In this document: positions 16,189 through 24,727 of the stretch, in pieces
Numbering within the stretch: position 1 is the stretch's first letter
Layout of the letters: each line of letters opens with the position of its first letter
Origin: Pseudoprevotella muciniphila
GTDB lineage: Bacteria > Bacteroidota > Bacteroidia > Bacteroidales > Bacteroidaceae
NCBI RefSeq assembly: GCF_003265305.2
Contig: NZ_CP033459.1
Location: 558,001-622,000, forward strand
Length of the DNA stretch: 64,000 nt
Direction of reading: 5' to 3'
The notes under the pieces: generated by a model
The model's database searches: none
What the model saw: the letters and a program-made list of their open reading frames with translations, nothing else
What the model was told of the DNA's origin: nothing
Translations under genes and position numbers: made by a program

Positions 16189-17319
16189 TTGACTGCACTA
16201 TACCTCCATATCCCTTTCTGTGAGTCGCGATGCATCTATTGCGATTTCTTTTCGAGCACTCAAGGTGATGCAGTAAAAGAGCGTTTCACTACGGCACTAT
16301 GCAGCGAATTGGCAGCGAGGAGTAATGAGGCTTGCGGCAACAGCATAAGCACGATATACTTTGGCGGCGGCACCCCCTCTCAACTTCCGACCCGCCAACT
16401 TCTGCGCATTTTCGACACGATACATGCCAACTACGCTGTAGAGACCGATGCCGAGATAACACTTGAAGCCAATCCGGAGGACGTGAGCACGGCCTTTGTG
16501 AAAGCATTGATGGGCATGGGGGTGAACAGGATGAGTATGGGTGTGCAGAGTTTCGATGATAAGATATTATCGTTTCTTCACCGGCGACACAACTCCGATA
16601 AAGCCAGGGCTGCTGTTCGCGAGATTTCCGACTGCGGCATAGGCAACATCAGCATCGATCTGATATATGGTCTTCCGGGTCAGAGTATTGATGGTTGGCA
16701 GAAAGACCTCAACTGCGCTTTTGGGTTACCCATTTCGCATCTTTCTGCTTATTCTCTTACATTTGAGAGGGAGACTGCACTATGGCGGATGCACGAAGAA
16801 GGGTTTGTGGAAGAAACTGACGATGAGATTTCACTCAGGATGTACGACTTGCTCTGTTCGCGATGTGAAGCAGAGGGTTTTGGGCACTATGAGATTTCCA
16901 ATTTCAGCAAGCCAGGCTACCATTCACGTCATAATTCGTCGTATTGGAACGATACGCCTTACATTGGAGTTGGTCCCAGCGCTCATTCCTACGACGGCAA
17001 GGATGTTCGCCGCCGGAATGCTTCAGACCTGGAGGGATACATTGCTTCGGAAGGACTAACCGGGCACACTCTTGAGGTGCTTAACGAGAAAGATAAGTAC
17101 AATGACTTCGTTTTCACGGCACTGCGCACGCGCGAGGGGCTTGACCTGAAGAGTCTGGAAGAACGCTTTGGCAGGAACAGGACACGCTTCGTGAACGAGG
17201 TTGCGAAAAGACACTTGAGGATTGGGTTAGTTGAGAAAAACGGTTCTATACTGCGCCTGACGCGACGTGCGCTCTTTACTTCCGATGACGTCATTTCCGA
17301 CTACATCATTATCGATTAG
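16189..17319 (+). CDS. hemW: HemW-type radical SAM protein (heme chaperone / HemN-like)
   Basis: 376 residues. The radical SAM cluster motif is CESRCIYC at about 10-17 (CxxxCxxC), inside LYLHIPFCESRC. Then come YFGGGTPSQL, EANPED, GVNRMSMGVQSFDD, SIDLIYGLPGQS, HYEISNFSKPGYHSRHNSSY and GVGPSAHSY. The N-terminus and the HNSSYW motif match HemW, a heme-binding protein often misnamed coproporphyrinogen III oxidase; classical HemN is longer. The start is TTG at 16189, because no ATG or GTG lies in front of the conserved N-terminus. It begins 31 bases after panD and 29 before the M6 protease gene. Confidence 0.9.
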   Translation: MTALYLHIPFCESRCIYCDFFSSTQGDAVKERFTTALCSELAARSNEACGNSISTIYFGGGTPSQLPTRQLLRIFDTIHANYAVETDAEITLEANPEDVSTAFVKALMGMGVNRMSMGVQSFDDKILSFLHRRHNSDKARAAVREISDCGIGNISIDLIYGLPGQSIDGWQKDLNCAFGLPISHLSAYSLTFERETALWRMHEEGFVEETDDEISLRMYDLLCSRCEAEGFGHYEISNFSKPGYHSRHNSSYWNDTPYIGVGPSAHSYDGKDVRRRNASDLEGYIASEGLTGHTLEVLNEKDKYNDFVFTALRTREGLDLKSLEERFGRNRTRFVNEVAKRHLRIGLVEKNGSILRLTRRALFTSDDVISDYIIID

Positions 17320-17348
17320 AAAATAATAACTAAACTTATACATATCCG

Positions 17349-19142
17349 ATGAAGAAATTACTCATTATCACCATCAGTATTCTCCTGACAACGGCAGGTT
17401 ACTCAACTCCCCCACTCCGCCGCACATTCCAATACAGGCAGAGCGACGGCACCATGATTACTGCTACCAAGAGCGGAAACTCTGACATAGGCTTCTACGA
17501 GACAACTGATGGTATGGCTATAGGCCGCAAGGACGGCAGTTTCTACTACCTTATTAACGTTGATGGCGATGCTATCGTGTCTGACTTTCTGGCTCACGAC
17601 CCTTCGAGCCGCGATGCGGCAGAAGTTGCTTTCGTCAGCCAGAATGGTTTGCGCGGATCTGACCTCATTCAGCAATCCATAGCCAAGCGCAGTCCGTCGC
17701 TCAAGTCTGCAGCCCTTAATGCAGATGGTCTTGGCACCTACGGAAAGAGCGCTCCCGGCACAGTATGCAGTCAGGGTCAGGTGGCATTTCCCGTCATTAT
17801 GGTGGGATTTGCAGACAAACAGTTTCAGAAGACAACAACGCGCGAAAAGATTCAACGCCTGTATAGCGAAGAAGGCTACAACGACGAGCCTAACGCCATA
17901 GGCAGTGTTCGCGACTATTTTATTGGCCAGTCGAATGGTATGTTTGTTCCTGAATTCCAAGTGGTTGATTCCATTACTCTTTCAAGAGGCTATGCCTACT
18001 ATGGTGCCAATGGCTCGGGTACGGGTAAAGACGCAAACGTGGACACTGCCGTCAGGGAGGCTATAGACAGTGCCATATCCCATGGCGTAAATTTCAGGGA
18101 CTTTGTGGTGGCTCGAAGTGGTGCCACTACGGGTGTGCCATGTGTGATCATCTATTACGCCGGTCCCGGTGAACATTCTTCCTACGAAGAAGGTTGCGAT
18201 GACTACCTCTGGGCACAGTGGAAAGCCTTAGGTTACTCTGCCACAAACATCCGCTTCAATTCCTACTTCATAGGTAACGAGCTGTTACAGTCGTATAAGC
18301 TTGATTCTCTGAAGAACATCATTCCCGTCAGTCAGGAAATTGACGGTATCGGTGTATGCTGCCATGAGTTGGGCCATTCTCTGGGCTTGCCCGACTTTTA
18401 CAACACTAACAACCAGAATGCGAGTGTCTGCATGGACTATTGGTCTCCTATGGACTATGGGCACTACATCAACAACGGCTACTCCCCCATTGGCTACACC
18501 GCCTACGAGAAGGGCTTCTTAGGTTGGATTGCAGTAGAGAAACTCGAAGGCGATGCCCGTGTGTGCCAGTTGTATCCGACGACTTCCGGGGACGGCACTG
18601 TGGCATATAAAGTACCAAATAAGAATTCTTCCAGCAACACGACATACCCCGAATACTATCTTTTAGAAAACAGACAACCCGGCAAATGGTATCCTGAAGC
18701 GATGGGTAGCGGCATGCTTGCCATTCATGTGGACTATCTTGCAGCGTCCTGGACTGCCAATACGCTCAACAACACGACTTCTCACCTGCGCATGACCTAC
18801 CTTCCTGCTGACGGCACAAAACAGGCATGGCGCAACAGTCACAATTATTCGGACTTTGCCGGCGATTTGTATGGCAATGAAGTGACAGAGATTACTAATT
18901 GGCCCGTTTATACCGGCGCCACTTTGGATGCTCCTATCTATAATATAAAAAACGAAGGCGGCATTGTTTCATTCTGCTATCTTGATGAGACCGTAGGTAT
19001 CAGCGACATTAAAACGTCTTTGGGCGATGCAGAAGTCTTTACGATTGATGGCAGGAAAGTACTTAATGGCAGAAACGGCCTGACGCGTGGCATCTATATC
19101 ATCAGGGAGAATGGTGTCAGAAAGCGCGTATTTGTGAGATAG
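17349..19142 (+). CDS. M6 family secreted metalloprotease with type IX secretion-like C-terminus
   Basis: 597 residues. A signal peptide ends around TTAGYS (residue 19). A pro-region of about 100 residues (SGNSDIGFYETTDGMAIGRK) resembles those of immune-inhibitor-A type proteases. The zinc site is HELGHSLGLPDFYN at about 338-351 (HExxHxxGxxD). The last 45 residues (EVFTIDGRKVLNGRNGL then RGIYIIRENGVRKRVFVR) match the type A sorting domain used by the type IX secretion system, so it is probably exported to or through the outer membrane. Substrate unknown; degradation of environmental or host protein is inferred. It lies 29 bases after hemW and ends at a strong terminator. Confidence 0.9.
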   Translation: MKKLLIITISILLTTAGYSTPPLRRTFQYRQSDGTMITATKSGNSDIGFYETTDGMAIGRKDGSFYYLINVDGDAIVSDFLAHDPSSRDAAEVAFVSQNGLRGSDLIQQSIAKRSPSLKSAALNADGLGTYGKSAPGTVCSQGQVAFPVIMVGFADKQFQKTTTREKIQRLYSEEGYNDEPNAIGSVRDYFIGQSNGMFVPEFQVVDSITLSRGYAYYGANGSGTGKDANVDTAVREAIDSAISHGVNFRDFVVARSGATTGVPCVIIYYAGPGEHSSYEEGCDDYLWAQWKALGYSATNIRFNSYFIGNELLQSYKLDSLKNIIPVSQEIDGIGVCCHELGHSLGLPDFYNTNNQNASVCMDYWSPMDYGHYINNGYSPIGYTAYEKGFLGWIAVEKLEGDARVCQLYPTTSGDGTVAYKVPNKNSSSNTTYPEYYLLENRQPGKWYPEAMGSGMLAIHVDYLAASWTANTLNNTTSHLRMTYLPADGTKQAWRNSHNYSDFAGDLYGNEVTEITNWPVYTGATLDAPIYNIKNEGGIVSFCYLDETVGISDIKTSLGDAEVFTIDGRKVLNGRNGLTRGIYIIRENGVRKRVFVR

Positions 19143-19170
19143 GATTCTGCTCTCGTTTTTCAACACAAAC

Positions 19171-19207
19171 AAAATCCCCAACCGGTCATTGACTGATTGG
19201 GGATTTT
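19171..19207. terminator. Bidirectional terminator between converging genes
   Basis: AAAATCCCCAA ... TTGGGGATTTT: 11-base perfect stem with A-run before and T-run after, between the M6 protease (plus) and the small Pro/Arg-rich gene (minus). Confidence 0.9.
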
Positions 19208-19215
19208 CTATTCTA

Positions 19216-19518
19216 TCAATATCTTACTCTCGGACGTCCGTAATAATAACGGCGTTGTGGTCCTTGATATGCTCTGTGGCGCGGTGGCAGAGGCCTGCGA
19301 TAACGTGGAGGAGGTGGAGGTGCATGCCTGCGGTAGCGCGGCGGGACAGGTCTGCGATAACGTGGCGGATAGCGACGCGGATAATAACGACGTGGCGCAT
19401 AGCGGCGCGGTGGCTGCTGAACTTCTGTTGCTTCGTTTACCTCATTGGTTTCTGCCAAGACAGAAACGGGCAAACCGACCAACATCAACGCCAGAAAAGC
19501 AAAAAACAGTCTTCTCAT
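19216..19518 (-). CDS. Small exported Pro/Arg/Tyr-rich protein
   Basis: 100 residues, no known family recognised. A signal peptide (MRRLFFAFLALMLVGLPVSV, cleavage near VLAE at about 22) is followed by a mature part of about 78 residues made almost wholly of Pro, Arg and Tyr in RRYxPRRY- and PPRYRR-like repeats, with a net charge near +25. An open frame also exists on the opposite strand, but only this one has a signal peptide and a following terminator. It could bind LPS, DNA or another polyanion, act as a cationic peptide, or be structural; nothing in the sequence decides this. It is monocistronic. Confidence 0.65.
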   Translation of the reverse strand: MRRLFFAFLALMLVGLPVSVLAETNEVNEATEVQQPPRRYAPRRYYPRRYPPRYRRPVPPRYRRHAPPPPPRYRRPLPPRHRAYQGPQRRYYYGRPRVRY

Positions 19519-19738
19519 AATTGTAATTGGTTTTTTAGGTTAGTAAATTAGGTCTAATTGCATCATTATTACATAACGATGCCACAAATATAGCAAGAAA
19601 ATAAATAATTTCAGCCATTATTTCCATTTTTTTTTACAATTTCACTATAGGGGTGTTATACAGAGATTACTTTCTTTTGCATTAAATGTAAAAAAAGTTT
19701 AAAACCGTTTAAAAGATGTTAAGGTGCGCAAGGAAAAG

Positions 19739-19770
19739 TTGCATATAACAACAATTTGTCGTACTTTTGC
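19739..19770 (+). promoter_or_regulatory. Predicted promoter of the M23 peptidase gene
   Basis: TTG at 19739-19741, 20-base spacer, TACTTTTGC at 19762-19770. It lies 24 bases before the ATG. The -33 box is one base off TTTG. The remainder of 19519-19738 is AT-rich and shows no gene. Confidence 0.7.
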
Positions 19771-19794
19771 AACGCGAATTAAGAAAATCAACTT

Positions 19795-20559
19795 ATGAAG
19801 TTTAACAAAATTATTTGTACAACCCTTGCAGCCACAGCGCTGCTTTTTACAACAAGCACAACTCTTTCCGCACAAGACGAAGTATTAAAACAAACCGGTC
19901 GTGATTTCATATTGTCAGACGACGCTGAGATGGTATCTCTTGACAATTTCATGAACGACAACGGAAAGATTAAGAATCAAAAGAGCATCAACCTGAACAA
20001 CGGCGTTACCGCAGAACACTTATATGCCGGCCTTTGGAACACAACATTGGCTCACCCATATAAGAATGTAGCAAAACCCGATAGTTTCCATATCGACATG
20101 ACAGGTTTCCACATGCCTACTCCGAGCCGCAAAGTGACGAGTAACTTTGGTTATCGTCCCAAGTTCAAGCGTTATCACAAAGGTCTTGACATCAAGGTAA
20201 ACACAGGCGACACGATTTACGCCGCTTTCGATGGCGTTGCCCGCGTGGTACGTTATGATGCCAATGGCTATGGCAATTACGTTGTATTGCGTCATGAGAA
20301 TGGTCTTGAGACTATTTACGGTCACATGTCGAAGCACCTTTGCAAGACAGACGACGTGGTAAAGGCAGGCGATCCTATCGGTTTGGGCGGTAATACCGGT
20401 CGCAGTTTCGGTAGCCACCTCCACTTTGAGACACGCTTCCTTGGTGAAGCCATCGATCCTGCTTTGCTGTTTGACTTCCCCAACCAAACGAATGTCGTTG
20501 ATGATTTCGTTTACAAGAAGAGCGATTCACACGACGGCATGGTTACGGCACGCAAGTAA
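19795..20559 (+). CDS. M23 family (LytM) peptidase, probable murein endopeptidase
   Basis: 254 residues. A signal peptide ends near TTLSAQ (about 26). The M23 domain covers about 105-230: SNFGYRPKFKRYHKGLDIK carries the first zinc ligands (HxxxD), YGHMS the third-histidine region, and GSHLHFE the catalytic HxH. All ligands are present, so it should be an active zinc peptidase cutting peptidoglycan cross-links rather than an inactive activator. There is no LysM or coiled-coil domain. It has its own promoter and is followed by an intergenic region with the OmpA promoter, so it is transcribed alone or reads through. Confidence 0.9.
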   Translation: MKFNKIICTTLAATALLFTTSTTLSAQDEVLKQTGRDFILSDDAEMVSLDNFMNDNGKIKNQKSINLNNGVTAEHLYAGLWNTTLAHPYKNVAKPDSFHIDMTGFHMPTPSRKVTSNFGYRPKFKRYHKGLDIKVNTGDTIYAAFDGVARVVRYDANGYGNYVVLRHENGLETIYGHMSKHLCKTDDVVKAGDPIGLGGNTGRSFGSHLHFETRFLGEAIDPALLFDFPNQTNVVDDFVYKKSDSHDGMVTARK

Positions 20560-20693
20560 ACATACGTAAGATATACACTTTGAGAGGGCTTATATAATAT
20601 ATAGGTTCTCTTTTTTTCATCGCATATTGTCCTGCACTTACATGATTATTACATGATTATTACATAATTACGTAAATATTTTTTAACAAAACC

Positions 20694-20723
20694 TTGTAAT
20701 TTTCCATTTTAGTTCTACCTTTG
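20694..20723 (+). promoter_or_regulatory. Predicted promoter of the OmpA-family gene
   Basis: TTG at 20694-20696, 19-base spacer, TACCTTTG at 20716-20723, with a leader of about 35 bases to the ATG at 20766. Just upstream (20640-20671) an 11-base unit, ACATGATTATT, occurs twice plus a partial third copy. Confidence 0.7.
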
Positions 20724-20765
20724 TATTAAATTTTGAAAATATCCAACCAAATAAATTTAAACAAC

Positions 20766-22028
20766 ATGAAAAAATTATTGATTCTTTTGGCAGTAGCAGC
20801 CTCATTCCAGACTGTATCTGCACAAACAGTTGTTGACAGCAAGACCACCGACAACTGGTACTTAGGCATTAAGTTGGGCGGTGAGGTTAAGACTCGTCAC
20901 ACAGCATTCTTCCAACACATCAACCCGACAGCCGGTGTTCGCGTAGGTCGCAATTTCACTCCGGTATTCGGCTTGGCAGCAGAAGGTATTGTAACCACAG
21001 GTAACCAGCCCTGGCACACAACAGGTACTTTCCTGCAGCGCCTGAACGTGAACGCTCTTGCTACAGTAAACTTCACGAACTGGATTTTGGGTTACAAAGG
21101 CAAGCCCCGTGCATTTGAAGTAATCGGTATTGCAGGTTTCGGCTGGGCACACCGCTTTGGCAACCACGCAGCAGTTAACTGGGAGAACGACATGCCTCGC
21201 TATAACGTATATGTTCCCGCAGGCGACGGCCATTGGGACGCTTTCAAGAAAGTTGACCGCGACTTCGTATCAAACAAGGTAGGTTTGGACCTTGCTTACA
21301 ACTTCGGCAGCGACAAGCAGTTCCAGGTATATCTTGAGCCTGCTTACAACTGGGCACTTAACGATGGCAACGGCAAAATCAAATGGCACAACAACCATGC
21401 TTACATGTCGCTCGAAGTTGGTTTTAACTACCGCTTTGCCAACAGCAACGGCACGCACAACTTCAAACTGGCTGAAGGTCGCGACCAGAGCGAGATTGAC
21501 GCCCTCAATGCACGCATCAACAGACTCCGCGCTCAACTTGACGACGAGGCACAAGCCAACAGCCGTCTGAAGGGCGAGATTTCTGTTCTCAAGGCTAAAC
21601 TCGAAGACTGCCTGAACCGTGCACCGGAAATCAAGTACATCGAGAAGCCTTCTACTAACACTACAACTACAACTAAGAAGAACTCTCTGGTTAACAACGT
21701 ACACTTCCGCATCGGCAAGACTGTTATTGATGCCTCTCAGGTGCCCAACGTAGAACGCGTTGCTGCATACCTGAAGAAGCACCCGAAAGCCACTGTTGAA
21801 GTATTGGGTTATGCATCAAAGGATGGTAACTACGAAAGCAATGTTAAATTGGCAGAAGGTCGTGCACAGGCTGTGAAGACTATGCTTGTAAACAAATACA
21901 ACATTGCTGCCAGCCGCATCGACGCAAAGGGCAAGGGCATCAGCGAAGCATACGAAGAGCCAGAATGGAACCGCGTGAGCGAATGCACCATCATCACCGA
22001 CGATGTAACTACGACTACTACTCGCTAA
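20766..22028 (+). CDS. OmpA family outer membrane protein
   Basis: 420 residues from the ATG at 20766 (MKKLLILLAVAASFQTVSAQ signal peptide). Residues about 25-230 form a predicted eight-stranded beta-barrel with alternating aromatic strands (NWYLGIKLGGEVK onward). Residues about 233-278 are a coiled coil (EIDALNARINRLRAQLDDEA). After a Thr-rich linker, residues about 315-410 are an OmpA C-terminal domain (VEVLGYASKDGNYESNVKLA), which binds peptidoglycan. It should tether the outer membrane to the cell wall. It has its own promoter and terminator. A second OmpA-type gene at 56907-58025 shares the plan but has a proline-rich linker instead of the coiled coil. Confidence 0.92.
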   Translation: MKKLLILLAVAASFQTVSAQTVVDSKTTDNWYLGIKLGGEVKTRHTAFFQHINPTAGVRVGRNFTPVFGLAAEGIVTTGNQPWHTTGTFLQRLNVNALATVNFTNWILGYKGKPRAFEVIGIAGFGWAHRFGNHAAVNWENDMPRYNVYVPAGDGHWDAFKKVDRDFVSNKVGLDLAYNFGSDKQFQVYLEPAYNWALNDGNGKIKWHNNHAYMSLEVGFNYRFANSNGTHNFKLAEGRDQSEIDALNARINRLRAQLDDEAQANSRLKGEISVLKAKLEDCLNRAPEIKYIEKPSTNTTTTTKKNSLVNNVHFRIGKTVIDASQVPNVERVAAYLKKHPKATVEVLGYASKDGNYESNVKLAEGRAQAVKTMLVNKYNIAASRIDAKGKGISEAYEEPEWNRVSECTIITDDVTTTTTR

Positions 22029-22050
22029 TTAGCGACAGTAAATAGAAATT

Positions 22051-22083
22051 AAAACCGGAGCCCTTTTGGGGTTCCGGTTTTTA
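22051..22083 (+). terminator. Terminator after the OmpA-family gene
   Basis: AAAACCGGAGCCC / GGGGTTCCGGTTTTT hairpin, 22 bases after the stop; the A-run and T-run make it usable from both sides, also for the HAD gene ending at 22103. Confidence 0.85.
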
Positions 22084-22102
22084 ATTATAGGTGTTTTGAT
22101 TA

Positions 22103-22819
22103 TTATAGATATTTCTCTATATCCTTGAAACTGGTTATGATGGCGTTTGGTATGCTTTCGTCGTTGTTTTCAGGTTGCCATGTTTCTCCTTTGAGCCAGA
22201 TGGTGTTACAGCCGAGTTGGTTTGCCGGGAGGATGTCTTTCTTGAATGCGTCTCCTATGGCTATGGTTTGTTTGGGCTGACACTGCGCGCGGACTACTCC
22301 GAGTTGCCAGATTGCTGGGTCCGGTTTTCTGACACCTACTACTGCGCTTTCTACGATGGCATCGAAGAAGTCGAGTTCGTAGGCACGGAGTACTGCGGAA
22401 ATATTTCCGTAGAAATTTGTTACGAGTACGAGTTTGTATTTTTCTTTGAGATTCTGTAGTACAGGACGTGTGATTTGAAGGTTCTTGCGCACAATATCGT
22501 CGCAATACACAGCGATTTTCTCATTCAGTTCTTTTCTTTTGGTTTCTGTGGTCTGCCAATACTTGAGCCTGACGAGTTGCTGCGTCTCAATGTCTGTTTT
22601 TTTACGCAGAAGCGTCAAGAAGTCGTCGTTTGGAAGGATGATGGGTGTTTTAGCGAGTTCTCTTTCGGTAAAGACATAGGTTTCTCTGAACTGTTCTTCT
22701 GTTACGGGCACTTGTGCATGGCAGAATCCTTCGAACAGTACGTTAGCCCAATGTCGTCCGTTTGTATCGAGTGTTCCTCCATAGTCGAAAAGGAGTGCCT
22801 TTATGTCTGAGAATTTCAT
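22103..22819 (-). CDS. HAD superfamily (subfamily IA) protein with altered motif I
   Basis: 238 residues. Motif I is LFDYGGTLD at about 10-18: the nucleophile D12 is present, but the second aspartate of DxD is Gly14. Motif II is VLVTNFYGN, motif III is the lysine in GVRKPDPAIW, and motif IV is IGDAFKKDI. Without the second Asp, phosphatase chemistry would be impaired, though a small-molecule hydrolase or transferase role remains possible. It is the last gene of the lipid head-group operon, overlapping the flippase-like gene by 4 bases, so dephosphorylation of a lipid or head-group intermediate is the natural hypothesis from position. Confidence 0.82.
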   Translation of the reverse strand: MKFSDIKALLFDYGGTLDTNGRHWANVLFEGFCHAQVPVTEEQFRETYVFTERELAKTPIILPNDDFLTLLRKKTDIETQQLVRLKYWQTTETKRKELNEKIAVYCDDIVRKNLQITRPVLQNLKEKYKLVLVTNFYGNISAVLRAYELDFFDAIVESAVVGVRKPDPAIWQLGVVRAQCQPKQTIAIGDAFKKDILPANQLGCNTIWLKGETWQPENNDESIPNAIITSFKDIEKYL

Positions 22820-23817
22820 TTTTGTTTCAGTTTATTTCCGAACTTTACGAAAGCCACTCCGACGGCTATCCAGAAGAGTTCTCTGATTCGTGTAAAAATA
22901 CTTGTATAAATACCCACTCCTCCGGATGCTTTCCCGATAATGCCGAGCACTGCGGCAAGTCCTCCTTCGCGTGCTCCGAGTTGCATCGGAAAAAAGAACA
23001 GCATATTTCCTATGAGCGAACTAAATGCCAAGACAAAAAGCCCATCCCAGAATGACACGTCCACTCCAAGTGCGAGGAGTATGAAATAGAATTCGAGTGA
23101 ATTGATTACGCGCGCCAGATATTCGCTTCCGAGTGAGGAATAGAATGCTTTTGGGCGCTCATGGAGATAGGCTATGTTACGGTCGATTTGCTCCATATTC
23201 TCTTGATTCTTCTCAAAGAAGTTTCGCACGGCATTTCTCAGGAAGGGTATTTTCATGAGTAAGCGGGAGCACTTCACTATCATACCGTTCTTATAGCCTC
23301 GATAGAAGAAGTATGCCACGAGAGCTGACACAGCGAGCAGGATGGCGATGAATGCCCAGATGAGTATGGTGGTTCTTTCGAAATAGATGATTGGGAAGAG
23401 TATGGCAGCCGTAACCCATAGGCAGAAATGCGAGAAGATGTGCATCATGGAATAGAGCACTGTGCTCGACATGGCTCTGTTCATTCCTATGTAGGAACTG
23501 AGTTCCATTATACGATATGGCGCTCCTCCGGAACCGAATGGTGTGGTATAAGAGAAAGCAAATCCCGACACGGTTAGTCTGAATGCCTGCAGAAATGACA
23601 GCCTGTTGCCTTCTGCACCTGTGTTGACAATGATCTGGTAAGCCAGGGCATTAAACGCATAAACAAACACCCATACTCCTATGACTGCCAACAGGTAAAA
23701 TCCACCCCTATTGAGCGCATTGACAAATCCTTCCCACGTTACGTCGAAGGAATATATCATCACCGCTATTGCGATGAGCCCGAAGAGAAAAAACAGGTTT
23801 CTATACCTTGCTTTCAT
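22816..23817 (-). CDS. Flippase-like membrane protein, UPF0104 / LPG-synthase TM domain
   Basis: 333 residues with about eight predicted membrane helices. It belongs to the integral membrane family shared with the flippase part of MprF (lysyl-phosphatidylglycerol flippase): characteristic blocks are YTTPFGSGGAPYRIMELS and FFFPMQLGAREGGLAAVLG. Proteins of this family are proposed to move lipids across the inner membrane. It overlaps the CDP-alcohol phosphatidyltransferase by 17 bases and the HAD gene by 4. Co-translation with a phospholipid-type synthase suggests that it handles the product of that enzyme (inference). Confidence 0.85.
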   Translation of the reverse strand: MKARYRNLFFLFGLIAIAVMIYSFDVTWEGFVNALNRGGFYLLAVIGVWVFVYAFNALAYQIIVNTGAEGNRLSFLQAFRLTVSGFAFSYTTPFGSGGAPYRIMELSSYIGMNRAMSSTVLYSMMHIFSHFCLWVTAAILFPIIYFERTTILIWAFIAILLAVSALVAYFFYRGYKNGMIVKCSRLLMKIPFLRNAVRNFFEKNQENMEQIDRNIAYLHERPKAFYSSLGSEYLARVINSLEFYFILLALGVDVSFWDGLFVLAFSSLIGNMLFFFPMQLGAREGGLAAVLGIIGKASGGVGIYTSIFTRIRELFWIAVGVAFVKFGNKLKQK

Positions 23818-24727
23818 ATTTGTCGATATTGTCCGTGAGATGTTTGCAGAGTTTCTCGTGGCGGTTACGCATATAGATACAAAGTGCAGACATCACAGTT
23901 ATTTCGAAAACCGGATAAATCCACGGTTCTCTCACGAGTATGGCGATGTAGAGCGTTATTGCCCTAACATTGAATGTCAGTATGTTTGCATATTTCATCA
24001 GTGGCAGGCTACCTTTCCGGAAATCGTCGCGGAGCGTTTGCGGCAATTCTTTTGGGAAGCGCTGTGCCAGGACCTGTTTGAACATTTGGAAAGCCGGTGT
24101 CATCGCCTCTTGTGAGCGCGTATAGTTGCCATAGAAATAGAGGTAGGTTTTCCATAGCGGGTTGTCGCTCCATTTCAGGTTGCTATACTCTTCTTCAAGT
24201 GCTTTTGAGTTGTCGAGTTCACTTCCGCTTTCTCCCTTAAGAAAGAAAAGGTGGATGTTTCGGTAGTAGTCAGCGAGTTGGCATTGTTTTGAATGGCAGA
24301 TCAGTCCTGCGAGAGCACATAGGAGCCATATCCAGATGCCCCATGTGGGTGTAAGCCTCAGACACATGAAGAAATAGATGGACACGAACCACGCATCACC
24401 TGCAAATCCGTCGAGAGCACGTCCTATGCGCGACTTCTTCCCTGTCATTCGTGCGAGTTGTCCGTCGGCACTGTCGTAGAGGTTTGCCCAGATGAGCAGG
24501 AGAATTCCTACGATATTTATCAGCAGGTCGTCGAAATAGAAACACACACCTGCAGCCACTCCGAGGAAGATGGACAGGATGGTTATGACGTTGGGGTGCG
24601 TACCGAACAGATTGAAGAAGCGCGCCCAGAGGAGTCCGAGCGGGCGTGTGAAATATATGTCGAGCCATTCTTCCGTGTCTTGCGACTTGAAGGTTGACTG
24701 CAGGTCGGTTTTCGCCTTTTCTTTCAT
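23801..24727 (-). CDS. CDP-alcohol phosphatidyltransferase family enzyme
   Basis: 308 residues. The family signature D-x2-D-G-x2-A-R-x8-G-x3-D-x3-D is complete in DSADGQLARMTGKKSR followed by IGRALDGFAGD (about 90-116). About five or six membrane helices surround it. These enzymes transfer a phospho-head group between CDP and an alcohol acceptor in the inner membrane (phosphatidylserine, -inositol, -glycerol synthases). The N-terminal extension of about 45 residues before the first helix is hydrophilic. It overlaps the ATP-grasp gene by 4 bases. With a sugar-type nucleotidyltransferase two genes upstream, a CDP-activated polyol phosphate such as inositol phosphate is a plausible substrate, but no inositol-phosphate synthase is in the window. 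Confidence 0.9.
   Translation of the reverse strand: MKEKAKTDLQSTFKSQDTEEWLDIYFTRPLGLLWARFFNLFGTHPNVITILSIFLGVAAGVCFYFDDLLINIVGILLLIWANLYDSADGQLARMTGKKSRIGRALDGFAGDAWFVSIYFFMCLRLTPTWGIWIWLLCALAGLICHSKQCQLADYYRNIHLFFLKGESGSELDNSKALEEEYSNLKWSDNPLWKTYLYFYGNYTRSQEAMTPAFQMFKQVLAQRFPKELPQTLRDDFRKGSLPLMKYANILTFNVRAITLYIAILVREPWIYPVFEITVMSALCIYMRNRHEKLCKHLTDNIDKYESKV

Noticed and set aside
19197-19551. Plus-strand frames opposite the Pro/Arg-rich gene
   Set aside because: They begin inside the terminator and have neither signal peptide nor family resemblance; the minus-strand gene has both a signal peptide and a terminator.
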